Source of the DNA: Sphagnum magellanicum
Lineage: Eukaryota; Streptophyta; Sphagnopsida; Sphagnales; Sphagnaceae
Length of the DNA: 64,000 nt
NCBI GenBank assembly: GCA_021904315.1
Contig: CM038925.1
Coordinates: forward strand, 188,501 to 252,500
Direction: 5' to 3'
The translations under genes were made by a program, and so were the position numbers. Position 1 is the stretch's first letter. Each line of letters starts with the position of its first letter. Positions 1 to 12,045 of this stretch are shown piece after piece. The notes beneath the pieces are model-generated. The model was given only the letters and a program-made list of their open reading frames with translations. It did no database searches and was not told the DNA's origin.

Positions 1-514
1 TGGCATACACACCGGCGATAGTGGCTACTGAAGCCAACAGGGACAGCGACGCCGGACCCCAGGATTGGGAACACCTGATAAGATTCGTCTGCGCCACAGC
101 AGTAAGCACCACGCCTTGAAACACACTGTAAAACCCAATCAACTGGTACAACTCGTTTTTGGTGTTGATGCTTCGGGTTCTCTTTTTCTCTATCGTCGAC
201 AACGCCGCCTTGAACTGTTTCTCCCAATCTATCAGAGCCCGATTCAACTTTGGGTCCTTTTCTATTTGAAGCATACACTCAACCTCTACTTCGATTGGAT
301 TGCCATTCTTGCTCTCAACGTGCGCGGCAGCATGCTCCAAATATTTCTCCAACTCCTCCAGAAACCGGCTGAGCTTTGGATCTTTGTGTATTCGACGCAG
401 AGCTTCCCTTTCCTTATTGGCGTTCAGAGTAGAACCTCCATCCTGTTCTTCAGTTGGGCCATCGATGATGTCAACAACCACGCAAATTTCCCCCTCTTTC
501 GGACCTCCGGCCAT
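1..514 (-). CDS. Membrane protein of the duplicated block, copy A, exon 1 (partial at window edge)
   Basis: On the minus strand an ATG at 514-512 opens a frame that reads without a stop to position 1, about 171 codons. It matches residues 1-171 of the intact copy-B protein with no net indel. It contains both acidic coiled-coil-like repeats (DPKLSRFLEE and DPKLNRALIDWEKQF) and the hydrophobic stretch around FYSVFQGVVLTAVAQ. The end of exon 1, the intron and exon 2 lie left of the window, so I cannot tell whether this copy is complete. I do not know the function; the family resembles uncharacterised plant membrane proteins. Confidence 0.7.
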   Translation of the reverse strand, partial: MAGGPKEGEICVVVDIIDGPTEEQDGGSTLNANKEREALRRIHKDPKLSRFLEELEKYLEHAAAHVESKNGNPIEVEVECMLQIEKDPKLNRALIDWEKQFKAALSTIEKKRTRSINTKNELYQLIGFYSVFQGVVLTAVAQTNLIRCSQSWGPASLSLLASVATIAGVYA

Positions 515-2687
515 TCGATTCGACGGAGGCCAAGATAGCGGAAGGGTCGGGTGTGCACCTCCGTCTCGAATGCCCAGTTGTCCTCTCGAAGCTTCTTTCT
601 CACGGTTACCGACAGTTGCAAAATCTCCCAACCCAAAAATGAAAATTTTCTCACACCATCACGAGTTTTCAAATATGAGTAAATTCACTCACTTTAGATT
701 CTGTAGTAGTACCTTTATCATTTCGACAACAAACTGAAGAGTAATTAATTAAATTTGAAATCTTAACTTCCTCACTTGGTTTTTGAATTCTGAAATTTTC
801 AGAAGGTAATGATAATACAAAATAATAATCAGGGTCTGTTATGATGATGCCTGCGGTTCAAAACTTGACAGTTAAATTTTTGATTTTATAAAAATTTCGA
901 TACAAATAGTAAATAAAATTTCAAAAGTTCAACAAAATGAAAAATAATTTAATTTATGCCGAAATGATAAAAGTATTACAATATACTGGTATACCTTAAT
1001 GTAAAATATATCAACCCACCCATGAAATGTACAACAGGGTGTAATAACTTAAGTACTGAAGTTATACCTCAAGTAAAAACTGGATCTTGTAAGGACCACA
1101 CCAGGTCAAGCCAGTTTTTGATTATTTTAAGAAAAAAATGGGTTCAGACTTGTCTCTGTTCCATTTTTGCTCAACCTAACTCCTTGCCTAAGTCCCAACC
1201 CATGGAGCTAAACTGCATAGTCAGAAATAGGACTCCCGATCATGATCTAGACTTGCAATTCAGGCCCTAGTGTGAAGGACCTTATCCCAATTTGTAGCTG
1301 TACGCCAATCAGATTGCAGGATTGAATCAGGACTTATAAATCAAGCCCTAACGTGAAGCGGCCCTAAATTCACCATTTCTAGTTGCCTATCAGTTTGTTC
1401 CTAGCCAGGCTTTGATATTGAGGTGTTCCATACAACAAGGTCAAGGTGGACCACACACACTCGTCCCTAAGTCGATTTTTATGAGGCCTTCCAGCTTTTT
1501 ATATTTATATTTTATATTTTTCTACTTTCATATCTCATATGTAGCCAAATCTGGCTAAATCATCCTATGGATGATCGTCACTTCAACTACATCGCAAAAT
1601 TGAAAAAATAATTCTAATACATACAATGCAAATATAAGTGGGTAACTGTAGGGTAACAACTTTTACACAAGGATGACACATTTCAAACTGAAGATGACAA
1701 GTATGCAATTAACATTGGAAACATGAACACAAGGAAATTTAAAACTTCCTATTCAAAATAACAAAACATAATCAAATCAATCAATAGTGTTAAAAATTTA
1801 TTCAAAACCTTTTTGTAATGGAAAATAATAGTAAAATTTAAAGGGCTTTCAAGAGCATATGGTAGAATGTTTTTTCACAATAATTATGTAATGAATAAAA
1901 AAATTTAAATTTATATATATATTCAACAATTAATCACTATAATTTGAACCAATTCATTATCATCACATCATTACAAATATGAAAATGCATAAATGTTATA
2001 TAATGATTGACATATGAGCAAAAGTATGATTAGGTGATACCAAAAAGAATGTCACATTATCATTTTTTTGGGATGACCTTGATTTCATAAATGATTTGTG
2101 TTTTTGTGGTAACATAGAATATTATTTTAAAAATATTATTATATCATGCATATCATGAATTTTTTAATGGCCCATCTCAATCACAATTTGAACATGTTTT
2201 GATGTTTCTAAACATTTTCTACATCAAAAGTTTCAAGAATGTAATAAATTTCAGGAATGAAAATAGAAACCATGTAAGTATCCTTTAAGACTTTATATCA
2301 TTTTATTTCTTGTTGGAGAATATGGTTATGACATATACATAAGGAAAATATTCGTTAACAGTGTTAAAATGTGTATATTGAATTTTTGAATTATAATTGA
2401 ACATGAAGAAAAATATTCATCCAAGCGCTATGCAAATAAGGAACAATTTTTTTTCTTTTTAAGTTCAAATTCAATTGTTGCTTGTAGGACTTGTGAAATA
2501 GTATATGTTTGCAATGGCTATTGATAAAAAAAGAGAAAAAAATAAAGTCGTTTTTATGTTCGTTGAAGAATTATGGCATTCTTGGAGTTGTGATGCTTTT
2601 AGGAACACAATTTTTTCAGCCTTATCATCTTACAAATCTAAATGGAAAAAATCACATTTTATTTTGAAAATAATCAAAAACGCTTTG

Positions 2688-2983
2688 GGAGAAGGGGTAC
2701 CTCCTCACTGAGGAGGTCGCAGTGACCAGGCCCAGGTGACTGTTTACCAAAAACATAGGTCTCTGCAAAGTTGTAAGACCATGTATGGGGGTCACCTTTC
2801 AAAAGTTGGCTTATTCAAGATGGGGAACAGCAAGGTTGTACTTCGAAAAAAACATCATCGTTATGGAAATGTACATGTGGTATAAAAATTATGTCAATTA
2901 ATTAAAACTTGGTACACCATGAGTGAATATTTGAAACAAGAAATGAATCCCAATTTTAGGATGACTATTCCTCTAAATCCATG
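2688..2983. repeat. ~296-bp segment present only in copy A
   Basis: Copies B and C read directly from CTTTG into TTACATGG, whereas A has about 296 bp between these words. The segment begins near a GC-richer stretch with a short inverted repeat (CCTCCTCACTGAGGAGG). I see no target-site duplication or terminal repeat, so it may be an insertion in A or a deletion in the ancestor of B and C. Confidence 0.7.
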
Positions 2984-3273
2984 TTACATGGATGCAAGAA
3001 GAAAAATTAAATTAAATTAGATTAAAAAAAATTCACCAAAATTTTTCTGATCATTCTTTAAAATTTTCCTTAAGTGGTTCCTAGTGATATTATGGCATCT
3101 CCAGTGCCATTTAGGACGTGATCTTGCACAGTAAAATTGGGTGAAAAAAAGTCAAAATATGCCTGTTTGGCTCAGGAAAATGGTTTTCGTTTAGTAAGAC
3201 TGCATGGGTTGCAGTGGCTAGTAAAAGGTTCAACAACATTGTGCACATGCCGGAAAGTGTGTAAGAAATATGA

Positions 3274-3762
3274 CTAGTGTGAACCCCGTGCATAATGCAC
3301 AGGTGTGTTATTTCAACAATCCCACTCCGGTTCTTTAACCTGTTGAGCCCCTTGGCCCGGTTTTTCACATTTCCCACTCCGGTTCTTTAACCCATCGATC
3401 CCCCCCAGCCGGTCCTTCACATTTCCCACTTCGGTTTTTTAACCCGTCAATCCCCCCGCCTGATCTTTCACATTTCCCACTCCAGTTCTTTAACCTTTTT
3501 TCGTTAGGTGGAGAGGTCTGCAACCTTGGAAGAGAGGAAATCTGCCAGGAGGCTCAGAAGCTTCCAGAGCCTTCGGTCAAAACTTGATCTCCCCGGCCTA
3601 CCCCTCTCCCGTGCCCAGCCCGCCTGTGCTGGCCCACCTTCATTCAGAATCCGCTGCCACCGTCCTGCATACAACGCTGAGCTTGTGAGAACACAAAACC
3701 CCCTTCCCAAGCCCCGTCACAGATTGATTAATAAACCAAGTGAATTAATATATAAGATTGGA
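3274..3762. repeat. ~490-bp segment present only in copy A, with 52-bp tandem repeats
   Basis: B and C pass from AATATGA straight to CTGCTGAGTG, while A carries about 490 bp here. The left part has CCCACTCCGGTTCTTTAACC-type units starting at 3321, 3373, 3425 and 3476, a period of 51-52 bp with the last unit partial. The right part (about 3510-3720) is much more GC-rich than its surroundings. No protein domain or clean target-site duplication was found. Confidence 0.75.
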
Positions 3763-6289
3763 CTCCTGCTGAGTGTTTCTGATTAGCCCATCATATGGAT
3801 TGGTCCATGTGGTTTGCTATTAATAGTCCCCAAGCTATGTGCTGTTCCAGGTTCAGTTTTACGCGTGGGTTTGCATAAAAAGTAAACAACTAAACTTGGA
3901 TGTGAAAAATATTTTTGCAGGGCTGCATACTGAGCACCACTGGAAATGCTCTCACCCTATCATACTTGCACATATATAGCCGTTTATTTACCTTCTACAA
4001 AACAATTACCTTCCCCAAGTAAAGGTAAAACTCAAATATGTACAAGTTGTGTAAAATCAAGACATGATAAATTTGAAATATTTATCATTTGGGTAGAGTA
4101 CCTGAAAAAAAAACATTTACTAAACAGGTAGATCTGTATGTAGCCTATTATGTACCCACGAGTACATCAAGATAATAAATTTACCAACCCAACACTAGTT
4201 TTTACTATTGGACAGACTACATTTCCAGAGTGTGATTACTGGTTCATTGGAGGCCATATCAGGGTGTGAGTCATCGTCTGAAGTCCTACCACCTCTAATC
4301 ATCCTAAAATGTGGGAACCTCAAATTAGGAACACCTCATCCTAGTTTATCTCTAGGTGGCATGGCTGGTAGCTAAAAATGGTTGGTCCATCATATAGGAT
4401 TGTCATTCACAAAGAAAAGTGAAACATAGCTCACATGTTGACAATAATTTACACAGAAAATCCATCAATCTGAATCAATAGTGGAAACATTGGTCTGAAA
4501 AAGGTTTGGTACCAAGGTTGCTACTTGGTACCCAAGGTTTGTGGCCCAACCTTTGTTATATTGAATAGACCAAATTTGTTTGCTCTTTCCCCATGAAAAG
4601 ACTATACACTGGTGTAAGAGTTTGAGGCAAAATTTTGATGGGAAAACAATTTTGTGGGTTAGTCAGAGAATTACCTACACACTCTCTATGCCCAAAAGTG
4701 ATGAGTCTCATAAAGCTTAGAACAGTAGATCATGAGGAATGAGCAATCTAGGAAATTGAAACCAGCCTCAAAAACCAATAATTTTTAATTTTATAGAACA
4801 TTCAATGGACCTGAAACCAAAGGGTCTTTCATTTTACACAAAACTTTAAACCTCAGACAATTAATTGTTCTTTTAAAAGCCAAGAACCATTCAACATTGC
4901 TGCATACAATGTGATGGGTGTTTTGTAGCTCATGTAGAAGCGCAGTTCTAAACTCATCAATCATCTGAAATCATAGGAAGGAAAGTTCTGATTTGAAGAC
5001 TTGTTGGGCAATTTTTTGATTTTTCAAATAACCCTCAATTCCGAGCATTTGAAAAAATTAGGATCAAAGAACAAGTTGGTTCCAGATATTTGTAAAATCA
5101 GAATTAAAAAATCATCAATTCAAAGTGTTTCAAAATCCTCAAAGAATCACCCCAACAGTAGTTTGAACTAGTGTTGCAGAAATATAAGGTTTTAGACATA
5201 CCTTCCATGTAAGCATAGATCAAAATTTGAAATTTATTTACACTCAATATAAGTGTAAAATTGTGTAAATCCATTTCAAGTTGTGTACAATAATTTACAC
5301 TTACTCACCATATAAATAATTTAAATCTATGTAATTTAAAAATATGCAAAACAAGTCAATATCAATGCTAACAAACAAATCATTCCCAAAGTTTAAGATT
5401 TTTTTTAATGATGGGCCAATCAAAGTGGCCAATTATCAAAAATAAAAAACTTTGAAATGCACCACATTTAATTAAACTAATTAATATGAATCACATTAAG
5501 TACTAAGCTCTTGTAAAAACCTAAGCCAAAAATGGTGATGAAAAAAAGTTAAGAATGAAAATTCAACTCAAGCAATGAAGTGGAGCAACATGATACACAA
5601 TATGCATAAGAAAAAGAAAATTAAAACAAACAAGCATGTGCACCCAAGATATTACCCAATAAGCATCACAATTTGTTCCATATCCTTTACTTAAACGTGT
5701 GAACTTGTATTGAATAAAAGTGGACTAAAGGATAGCACTTCTTCATTAGCTTATTGGTAGGAAAAGCTTCTATTTGAGGGGTGTTAGAAATATTAAAATG
5801 CTTGTGACTTGGTCCAATCAAAGTGACCCATTAAAAAAAAACCATTGGGCTTTGAGATGCTGAGGTGCACTCACAACTATTTATTGTGGATTATAAATAG
5901 GTATAGCCATCAAGGGTATATGCTTGTCCTATAAAAACATTTACACAAGATCATGTAAGTGTAATTGAAATTATTTTACACTTCCCCGTCTAGGTGGAAA
6001 GAAATAATTTATATTGTAAGTAGGGTAAATGTAAATTATTTGTATATTTATCCGGTGTTTATATGATGGCTATATGTGTAGTTACATTTGCCCTCTCAAC
6101 ACTGGTTTGAACCTGCTGTAAAGCGGCAGAGCAATTGCGACGAGCCCCTTGTCTGGTTCCCTTGCATTCCAAATGTAAACCCCCAAAAGTTCCTAATAGG
6201 TGTTCACCCAATCCACATTGGCAAGGTGTTGTTCACCTTGTCAAGTCGACATGCGAAAATGCTAAATTGTAAAGTTGCTAATGTCACGT

Positions 6290-6437
6290 GGGGGCTCCGG
6301 AACATAATTTGTTCCTTTACCTTCATGACGTAAACAAGGCGGCTCTGGAACATAATTTGTCCTTTTTTCCCGGTGGTGACCCAAACAATGGGGCTCTGAA
6401 ATATAATGTACATTGCCCCTTGGTGACCCTGTTTGGG
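6290..6437. repeat. Three ~50-bp tandem repeats (copy A)
   Basis: Three adjacent units begin with GGGGCTCCGGAACATAATTTG or close variants, near 6290, 6340 and 6391. The unit is about 51 bp, so a frame running through it gives a 17-residue repeat (EHNLF, EHNLS, KYNVH cores). The same three units occur in copy B (from about 27482) and copy C (from about 50565), so the tripling predates the block duplications. Confidence 0.75.
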
Positions 6438-8116
6438 TTTTGCTCTTGTGGCTCCGCCTTGGGTGTTCTCTCTTTGTCTTCATTTCCCCCTTTGCAGGGT
6501 GCTTTGTTTGATGTGCTTGTCAGGGTTTCATCATGTCAATTGTCTACACATTTCACTTTTACAGTTTGTCAAGCACGCTTTGTCAAACTGCGAAGTTGCC
6601 AAGTTGCAATTAGGGTTCACTTTCTCAAGTTGCTAATAACCGTGAGAATGTGAAAAGGGTAGAACTAGGCATGGCATACTGTATAAAAGTCTCATGCTAT
6701 TCCTAAAGCACTGCCTGGATTTTTCATTTGTATTTTCAGCTCCCTTACCTGCCGGAAGAAACATGTTTTCAGCAAGGTGGATTGACATGCCCTTTCGTTT
6801 AAAAAATGTCTTAAGCAGACACGGGCCTCATATCAAGACCACCATAGTGGGGAAATTAAGGTGATATGAGATATAGGCTTAAATGGTTTTGTGAAGTTTG
6901 ACTCCTCTAGGAGTCAAGAGATGGTTGAGCCTTGAGGTCCGTATGGGCTATGGTGGAGTCTTAGTCCAACTTGGAGCCGACCCATACCCAAGTCCAGACC
7001 TTAGCCCATCTGGACTCTGGGAGTCGAGTCTGGGCTGGCTGCGAGTTAGACTAAGACTTAACCTTGATAACAAGGGTTTAGTGAGTCTAAGTAGAGAGTC
7101 TGAGTCTGTCCTGAACGGTTCGAACTTTGGGACTAACCAAGTGTGCTGTGAGATGTGCAGATAAATAGGAGCTAAGGCAAAATGATTCAATGTAAGAAAA
7201 GCTTGATGAGGCTCGCCGAGCGCAAGATCACAACAAGAAAGGGTGTGTCAGGGATCTTCTGCAATGAAATGTACCAGCCAGGTTGTACTGGGAACTTCTG
7301 AGTAGCAGAAGGTACCAGCCAGCCTGCTTTACATAAGAAAAGGGCTTGTACTCAGGTCTTGATCCTATACACAAATATCTTGGGGGAAGACATTGGGGAC
7401 AGTAGAAAATCAAATAATCCAAATGCCCTCACTGTTCCAAATGAAAAACCCACCTATTGGGTCCAAGTTTTATTGTCTCATTGGCTCGGCAGAATATTTG
7501 TTCTTTTCTCACCAGTTTCAACACAGGCCCCCCTAAACTTAGTTGTTTTTATCTTTAAAGACAACTTTGAAATTTTTTCATTGTGAATTTTGATGTTTTG
7601 AATCTTGGAACTACAACTAAAACCAAAGGTAGTGGAACTATGAATTGGAATCAGCCTAATTGATAATTTAAAAAAAATAGAAACTAGAACAAGCCTTTAA
7701 ATTAAAAACCAAAATCAAACTCAAGCCCCATTTTTGAAAAAAAAATCAAAACCAAACTAAAACCCAAAACTAGTTCCTCGAAAATTTTAAGAATTGGAAC
7801 CAAATGTTCTTCCTAAAACCATGAATTGCCCAACATTGGTTTCTTCCTTTTGATTAAGATTTTTCATTTTCATTATTTATTTATTTATTTATAATGTTAT
7901 TATTAATTTCAATGGATGAAGTGAACCTTGTTGGCTAGATGAATTGTGTGTATAAATTATGTCAAAAATGCAATAAATTGCATGTGGGATGTCAAACGAT
8001 TGAACTACATGAAATTTTTCTTAGTGAGCCAAATTCATTGGAGTTTTGGATGAAAATTCATGTTGTTTCAAAATTAAACAAATTACATACATGGAATATC
8101 ACTTAGAGCATTTTTT

Positions 8117-8632
8117 AGGGTATTGAAGCCCTAAACATTGAGTTTATAGTAAACTACACATAAAAAGGATGATACCTTTTAGTTGGCCTCACATTCCATG
8201 AAACTTGCATACGCTTTTGGGGAGTTTGATATCAAAGATGTGTTCCTCCTATGAAGGCAGCTTCCATGGCTTGAATTGTGGTCCTGAGACTTGCATGCAT
8301 TTGACAATGGTAAAGGCCCATTTCCATGCTCTTTGCACTTGCAGGCACTCATAGAAGTGATCGAGAATCATTTTTGACACACCTGCACAACATCACCCAC
8401 ATGCTTTGGATATGTCCGTGTTGGGGGAGAACATTCCTCTTTCAAAATGTAATCAAGTCCTAGGGTGGGAACAAGAATTTTTGGGTGAGGTGGTGAACTT
8501 ATTTTATTTCCTGCAATAAGAAGACAGTTTTTATTCTACGTGGGTGTAGCCACCATCCACCTTTTGAAACTCGCATGTTCCAAATACTGGTGGTTTTAAA
8601 AGGACTAATTTTTCTAGTGGTGGGCATAGCGA
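8117..8632. other. Unique sequence next to copy A, no gene seen
   Basis: This stretch follows the right end of copy A and has no counterpart in B or C. I see no reading frame with recognisable features and no repeat. Confidence 0.5.
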
Positions 8633-9559
8633 CTAGCTCACCCCCATTTCAACAAAGTACACAAAATCAACGAAAATGACCCCGCTGCCTGCCTGCCAGC
8701 CACTGTACCCTGAACCTTCCTGCAGGTACACCCCTAAATTTTGGTCAAACCAGCCTCCTGCTAGGTATCCTGCGCAACTGGTGGCAGGATTATATGTATA
8801 GAAATATAACACTGATATTGCCGTTCGTGCCAACTGGTCTCTTGCTACAATAGAACGATGTATATATGTTGTATTGTGCTGATATGCAGATTGAGAGCTG
8901 CCACTACTGACAAAGGAAGGATTGTGAAGCAAATTTCAATATACGACCTCGTGCAAGAAAACTTTGCTGATGACATACCTCTGCTGGATTTTCTCCGCCA
9001 TGGAAGCTCAAGTGGTTGCAGTGGGGGACTGATTGGGATCTCTGCAGTCGTTGTCCAGGTATCTGCATTGAAACGGTTGTGGAAAACCAGCTTTTCTGCT
9101 TCAAGGTTAAGAGTCGCGGAAACCCGGCCAATGTGGTCGAAATCGACGAGTGCCGAGCCGCACCCAAATTTGGGAACTCTTTTACTAGAAGAGACTTGGA
9201 AAGAAATCGGATGGTTGGACGTTTCCACCTCGCGGAAACTGTAAGTCCCGTACCAACTCATCACCCTTCCTGCAATAGTTACATTGAGCCACTTGTGTCT
9301 AACAAGCACCTTCACTTCAATGGCCTCCACAATCTGTGTAGGCCACATGCTGGATTGTGCTCACGAGCACGATGATCACCATCATGGCGAATACAAAAGC
9401 TAATTTTGAGGCCATCGAAAACGCTGTCATTGCCCCATTTTTACCCTGCTTAAAACAAAAGAAACGGAATCCACAGATACATGCAGCACTGAAAAATCTG
9501 TCCTCGCTGTTATCTTTTCTGGAGAGGCGTAAAGACCTCCTCTGATATGTCTTGTGCAT
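8633..9559 (-). pseudogene. Unrecognised broken gene with a secretory-type leader (candidate)
   Basis: On the minus strand one frame (9559-9317) contains an ATG followed by a leader-like hydrophobic stretch (ASKLAFVFAMMVIIVLV) and stops soon after. A second frame (about 9348-8845) continues almost at once in another register with a long open stretch (cores SWYGTYSF, GCGSALVDFDHIGRVSATL). A third (8932-8633) contains YNPATSCAGYLAGGWFDQ and ends in TAG. The base composition is richer in GC than the surroundings. I cannot place the protein in a family. It may be a secreted-protein gene with a frameshift or with introns I have not resolved, or chance open frames. The plus strand is also open for 128 codons over 8858-9244, so the strand is uncertain. 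Confidence 0.3.
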
Positions 9560-9806
9560 CTAGCCAGTGCCTTGCACAGTGTAAAATCCCGCTGGGCCTT
9601 TCAAAAACGGAAAGCTGTGCTCCTGCTGGCATTCCAGATTTAGTAAGGCCCAACTTCATTTTCCAGGAAAAGTTCCCATGAAACCCAGTGGAAAAAGTAT
9701 TTAAAAGCAAGATGCAGGGTTGCTCTTTATGTTGGGTAAAGTGCGTGGGGGCAAGTGCAGTACCAAAATTGGGCAGCTCCTGGCTGCCACCTGGCATGGG
9801 CCCTTA

Positions 9807-10019
9807 TGGTGCATTCACACTTGAAGTTAAGTCAGTGTTAAATGAAAATGTAGGTGGCATCCTAGGTGGCACCCAATCTTAAATGGGCAATGGCTTAATG
9901 TTAAGTGAACGTTAGCTTAAATAAAAATGTTTATTGTAAGTAAGTGTGAGTCCTAAATGACTAGCATGGTGTGAGGGGACTCAACACTGAAGTCCCTCAC
10001 ACCAAGTGTGAATGCACCT
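9807..10019. mobile_element. Tourist-like MITE (213 bp) with TTA target-site duplications
   Basis: The left end TGGTGCATTCACACTTG and the right end, read on the opposite strand as AGGTGCATTCACACTTG, form a 17-bp terminal inverted repeat with one mismatch. The element is flanked by TTA at 9804-9806 and TTA at 10020-10022, the 3-bp duplication typical of PIF/Harbinger-type elements. A second hairpin (GTGTGAGGGGACT pairing with AGTCCCTCACAC) lies at about 9969-10001. It encodes nothing, so a transposase would have to act in trans. Confidence 0.85.
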
Positions 10020-10022
10020 TTA

Positions 10023-11940
10023 TGTGGGGCAATGCCCCTTGCCTTTCTGCTTTACCTTACATGAAAAATTCACAGACATTTGCTCAATAGCTGCAGATCC
10101 CTGCAACTTCACATTGGGTATTCTATCTATTCCACTGCGCTCCAGTTGCCAGCAGTGATTGAATGATTGAACTGTATAATTTTGTCCTCATGTCACTATA
10201 CACCAAATATGAAGTCAATAGCCCAAAATATGATGAGTACGCCCATGCCCTACTTGAAATCAAAGTGTACAAAAGAAATAAGGGGTGAGTCACACTGTGG
10301 CCTTGCCAGTTACATCAAAAAGTGTCTTAAGTCAAAAGAAAAATTATGGAAACTGAAAAATTTCACCATGCAAAAATCTAAAAGAAACCAAAATCCTTCA
10401 AGATATTATAACTCTATAACTAATCTCAAGTTTCAACACAAGCCAAAGTATCATCTTTCTAAAATCCTCATATAAAAATAGACCTATTACCTAGGGGCCA
10501 AAATCCCTTAAGCTACTATACTCTATAAGGAATCTAAACACAATATCCTTGCCTTGGTAAGCAAGGCCAATAAAGGTTGCAATAGAGGAGTAAAATTTCC
10601 ATAAATGTTGAAACAAGTCCATAATTTGAACTGAAAACAGATGTTAATGGAGATTTTCATTCCCTTTCATCCATCATCCATTCCAAAGATTCATCCAATA
10701 AGCCACTTTGAGGGTTTCAAGGTATGTCATAGGGTATGTGTGTATTGGGTTCAGGTGGTTTTGGATACCTATGTTCAAAATATTAGTATTCTTGACTACC
10801 GATGATGACGCTGTCATCGTCAATAAAGACATGCTCTCTCTAACTTAAGTTCTTCAAAGTGATATTTACCGGTTGGATGATAAAAAACGATCCCCCCCAT
10901 CCGATGGCAACTGAACTCACCTATGCCTGACCATCTGTGTGGTTTTGCTTTTCAGTATTGCGCAAGTATATGAGTTTTTTGTACTTATTGGGCCAGGTAT
11001 TGAAAAGTATTTCCAAAACTTTTACCCGTCAAAGAAGGATATTATATTAGCCAACAATATCCAGCCATGATATATCCAAGTATGGTAGTATCTTTCAGGT
11101 TTGGTTGTAATTGAATTATTTTTGGAAATGCTGAAATTTTCAGGAATTATTTGCTTGAAATGTTGAATTTTAAAGAAATTACAAGGGGCGGAAAAATATA
11201 AAAAGTGCTGGAATCCCAGGAGCTTCTTGCCTAAGGCCAGTACACCATTGCAAAACAACTATCCAATAATTGACAACATTTTTTAAATCCTATAATTGGT
11301 GGAACATGTGTCTCTTCATTTGTGCAAAAAGTAACCATACAAACTGTTGTAAAAGGTCTCATTAGGTTCAAAGTAATGTTGTGAGGGTATCCAGTTCGCA
11401 GTGTTTAAACTGGGGTTTAAGGTCTAGTTTTTATCACTTACACATGAGGTCACACTTTTGGGGGGCGGGGGAGGGGTCGGAACCAGCACAAGAATTAGAC
11501 CACAGAACTAGTTTTTTGCTTGATTCAAACATGAAATCAACATTATTAAAAAAATATGCTTAAAATCAAGGGCAGATTCTTCAAGTAAGCAAGTTGATTT
11601 TGTTTTTGAAAAGTTGACAAGTAGGCTCTCTGCTCAACTTTTAAATTAAATATTAATTTTTATTAGTTGTTAAACTCCATACCCATATAGACCCCAGTTT
11701 TAATTTGTTATAAATTTTTTAATCTATACAATATCTAGCATATGGGAGTGTCTACTGTGTAGATGGAATCAGACCTGATTTTGAAACAGGCTCACAAATT
11801 CTTGCATTTGAAAAAATGTGTAAAAACTGAAAACTGCAGGCTTTTAAAATGAGAAGAACCCATCTCAAACCCAACATCGAGGAATCTCCAATTTAAAAAA
11901 AAATCAAAACTGGGACTTGCTCGATCAAGTCAATAGTCAG
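10023..11940. other. AT-rich region without a supported gene
   Basis: Short frames here, the longest about 102 codons at 10167-10475, are lysine- and asparagine-rich, as expected of translated AT-rich DNA, and show no domain. The 5' boundary of the LINE probably lies near the right end of this stretch but cannot be placed from one copy. Confidence 0.5.
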
Positions 11941-12045
11941 GTTCTACAAGGACAGATGAAGCTAGCCATCAAGGCTGTGGCAGCAGTGCGCCAGCCCATC
12001 AGCAGGAGAGCTGAGACCAAACCTGGGACTGCGCACAAATGAGCT

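Larger units (their letters stand above)
1..8116. repeat. Large duplicated block, copy A (right part only)
   Basis: Position 1 matches 21920 in copy B, and the match runs to 8116 (29450 in B; 52431 in C), where the sequence changes abruptly from one shared by B and C to an unrelated one. Spot comparisons show a few percent divergence. Copy A holds exon 1 of the two-exon membrane-protein gene at its left end; the rest is AT-rich and I see no other gene in it. It differs from B and C by two insertions (about 2688-2983 and 3274-3762), by loss of a 73-bp unit near 7324, and by lacking the last ~725 bp of the block. These shared states suggest that B and C are the closest pair. Confidence 0.93.
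515..8116. other. AT-rich region of block copy A without a supported gene
   Basis: Upstream of the copy-A gene the sequence is AT-rich, with many short runs of A/T and short reading frames. Frames seen in all three copies (for example 2505-2711, matching 24434-24649 and 47553-47768) differ by indels and changed ends and show no domain. Structured parts are the two copy-A insertions, the 50-bp tandem repeat at 6290-6437 and a GACTC-rich stretch at 6890-7170. Confidence 0.6.

Noticed and set aside
2505..2711. Short frame (MFAMAIDKKREKNK...) seen in all three copies
   Set aside because: Its end differs by indels between copies and its composition is that of translated AT-rich DNA; no domain.
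7080..7170. A tRNA-like B-box word (GGTTCGAAC) near 7118, suggesting a tRNA or tRNA-derived SINE
   Set aside because: No A-box at the expected distance upstream and no cloverleaf pairing; copy B has GGTTGGAAC at the same place without any compensating change.
6936..7170. GACTC/AGTC-rich stretch at 6890-7170 as a third copy of the solo-LTR family
   Set aside because: It shares only short GACTC-type words with the LTRs; the conserved start (TGTYGCAACCCC), order of words and TG...CA ends are absent.
9340..9420. Possible GASA-type cysteine peptide (leader followed by DCGGH)
   Set aside because: The frame stops right after CGGH, and the further cysteines expected of that family do not follow with the right spacing in any frame.
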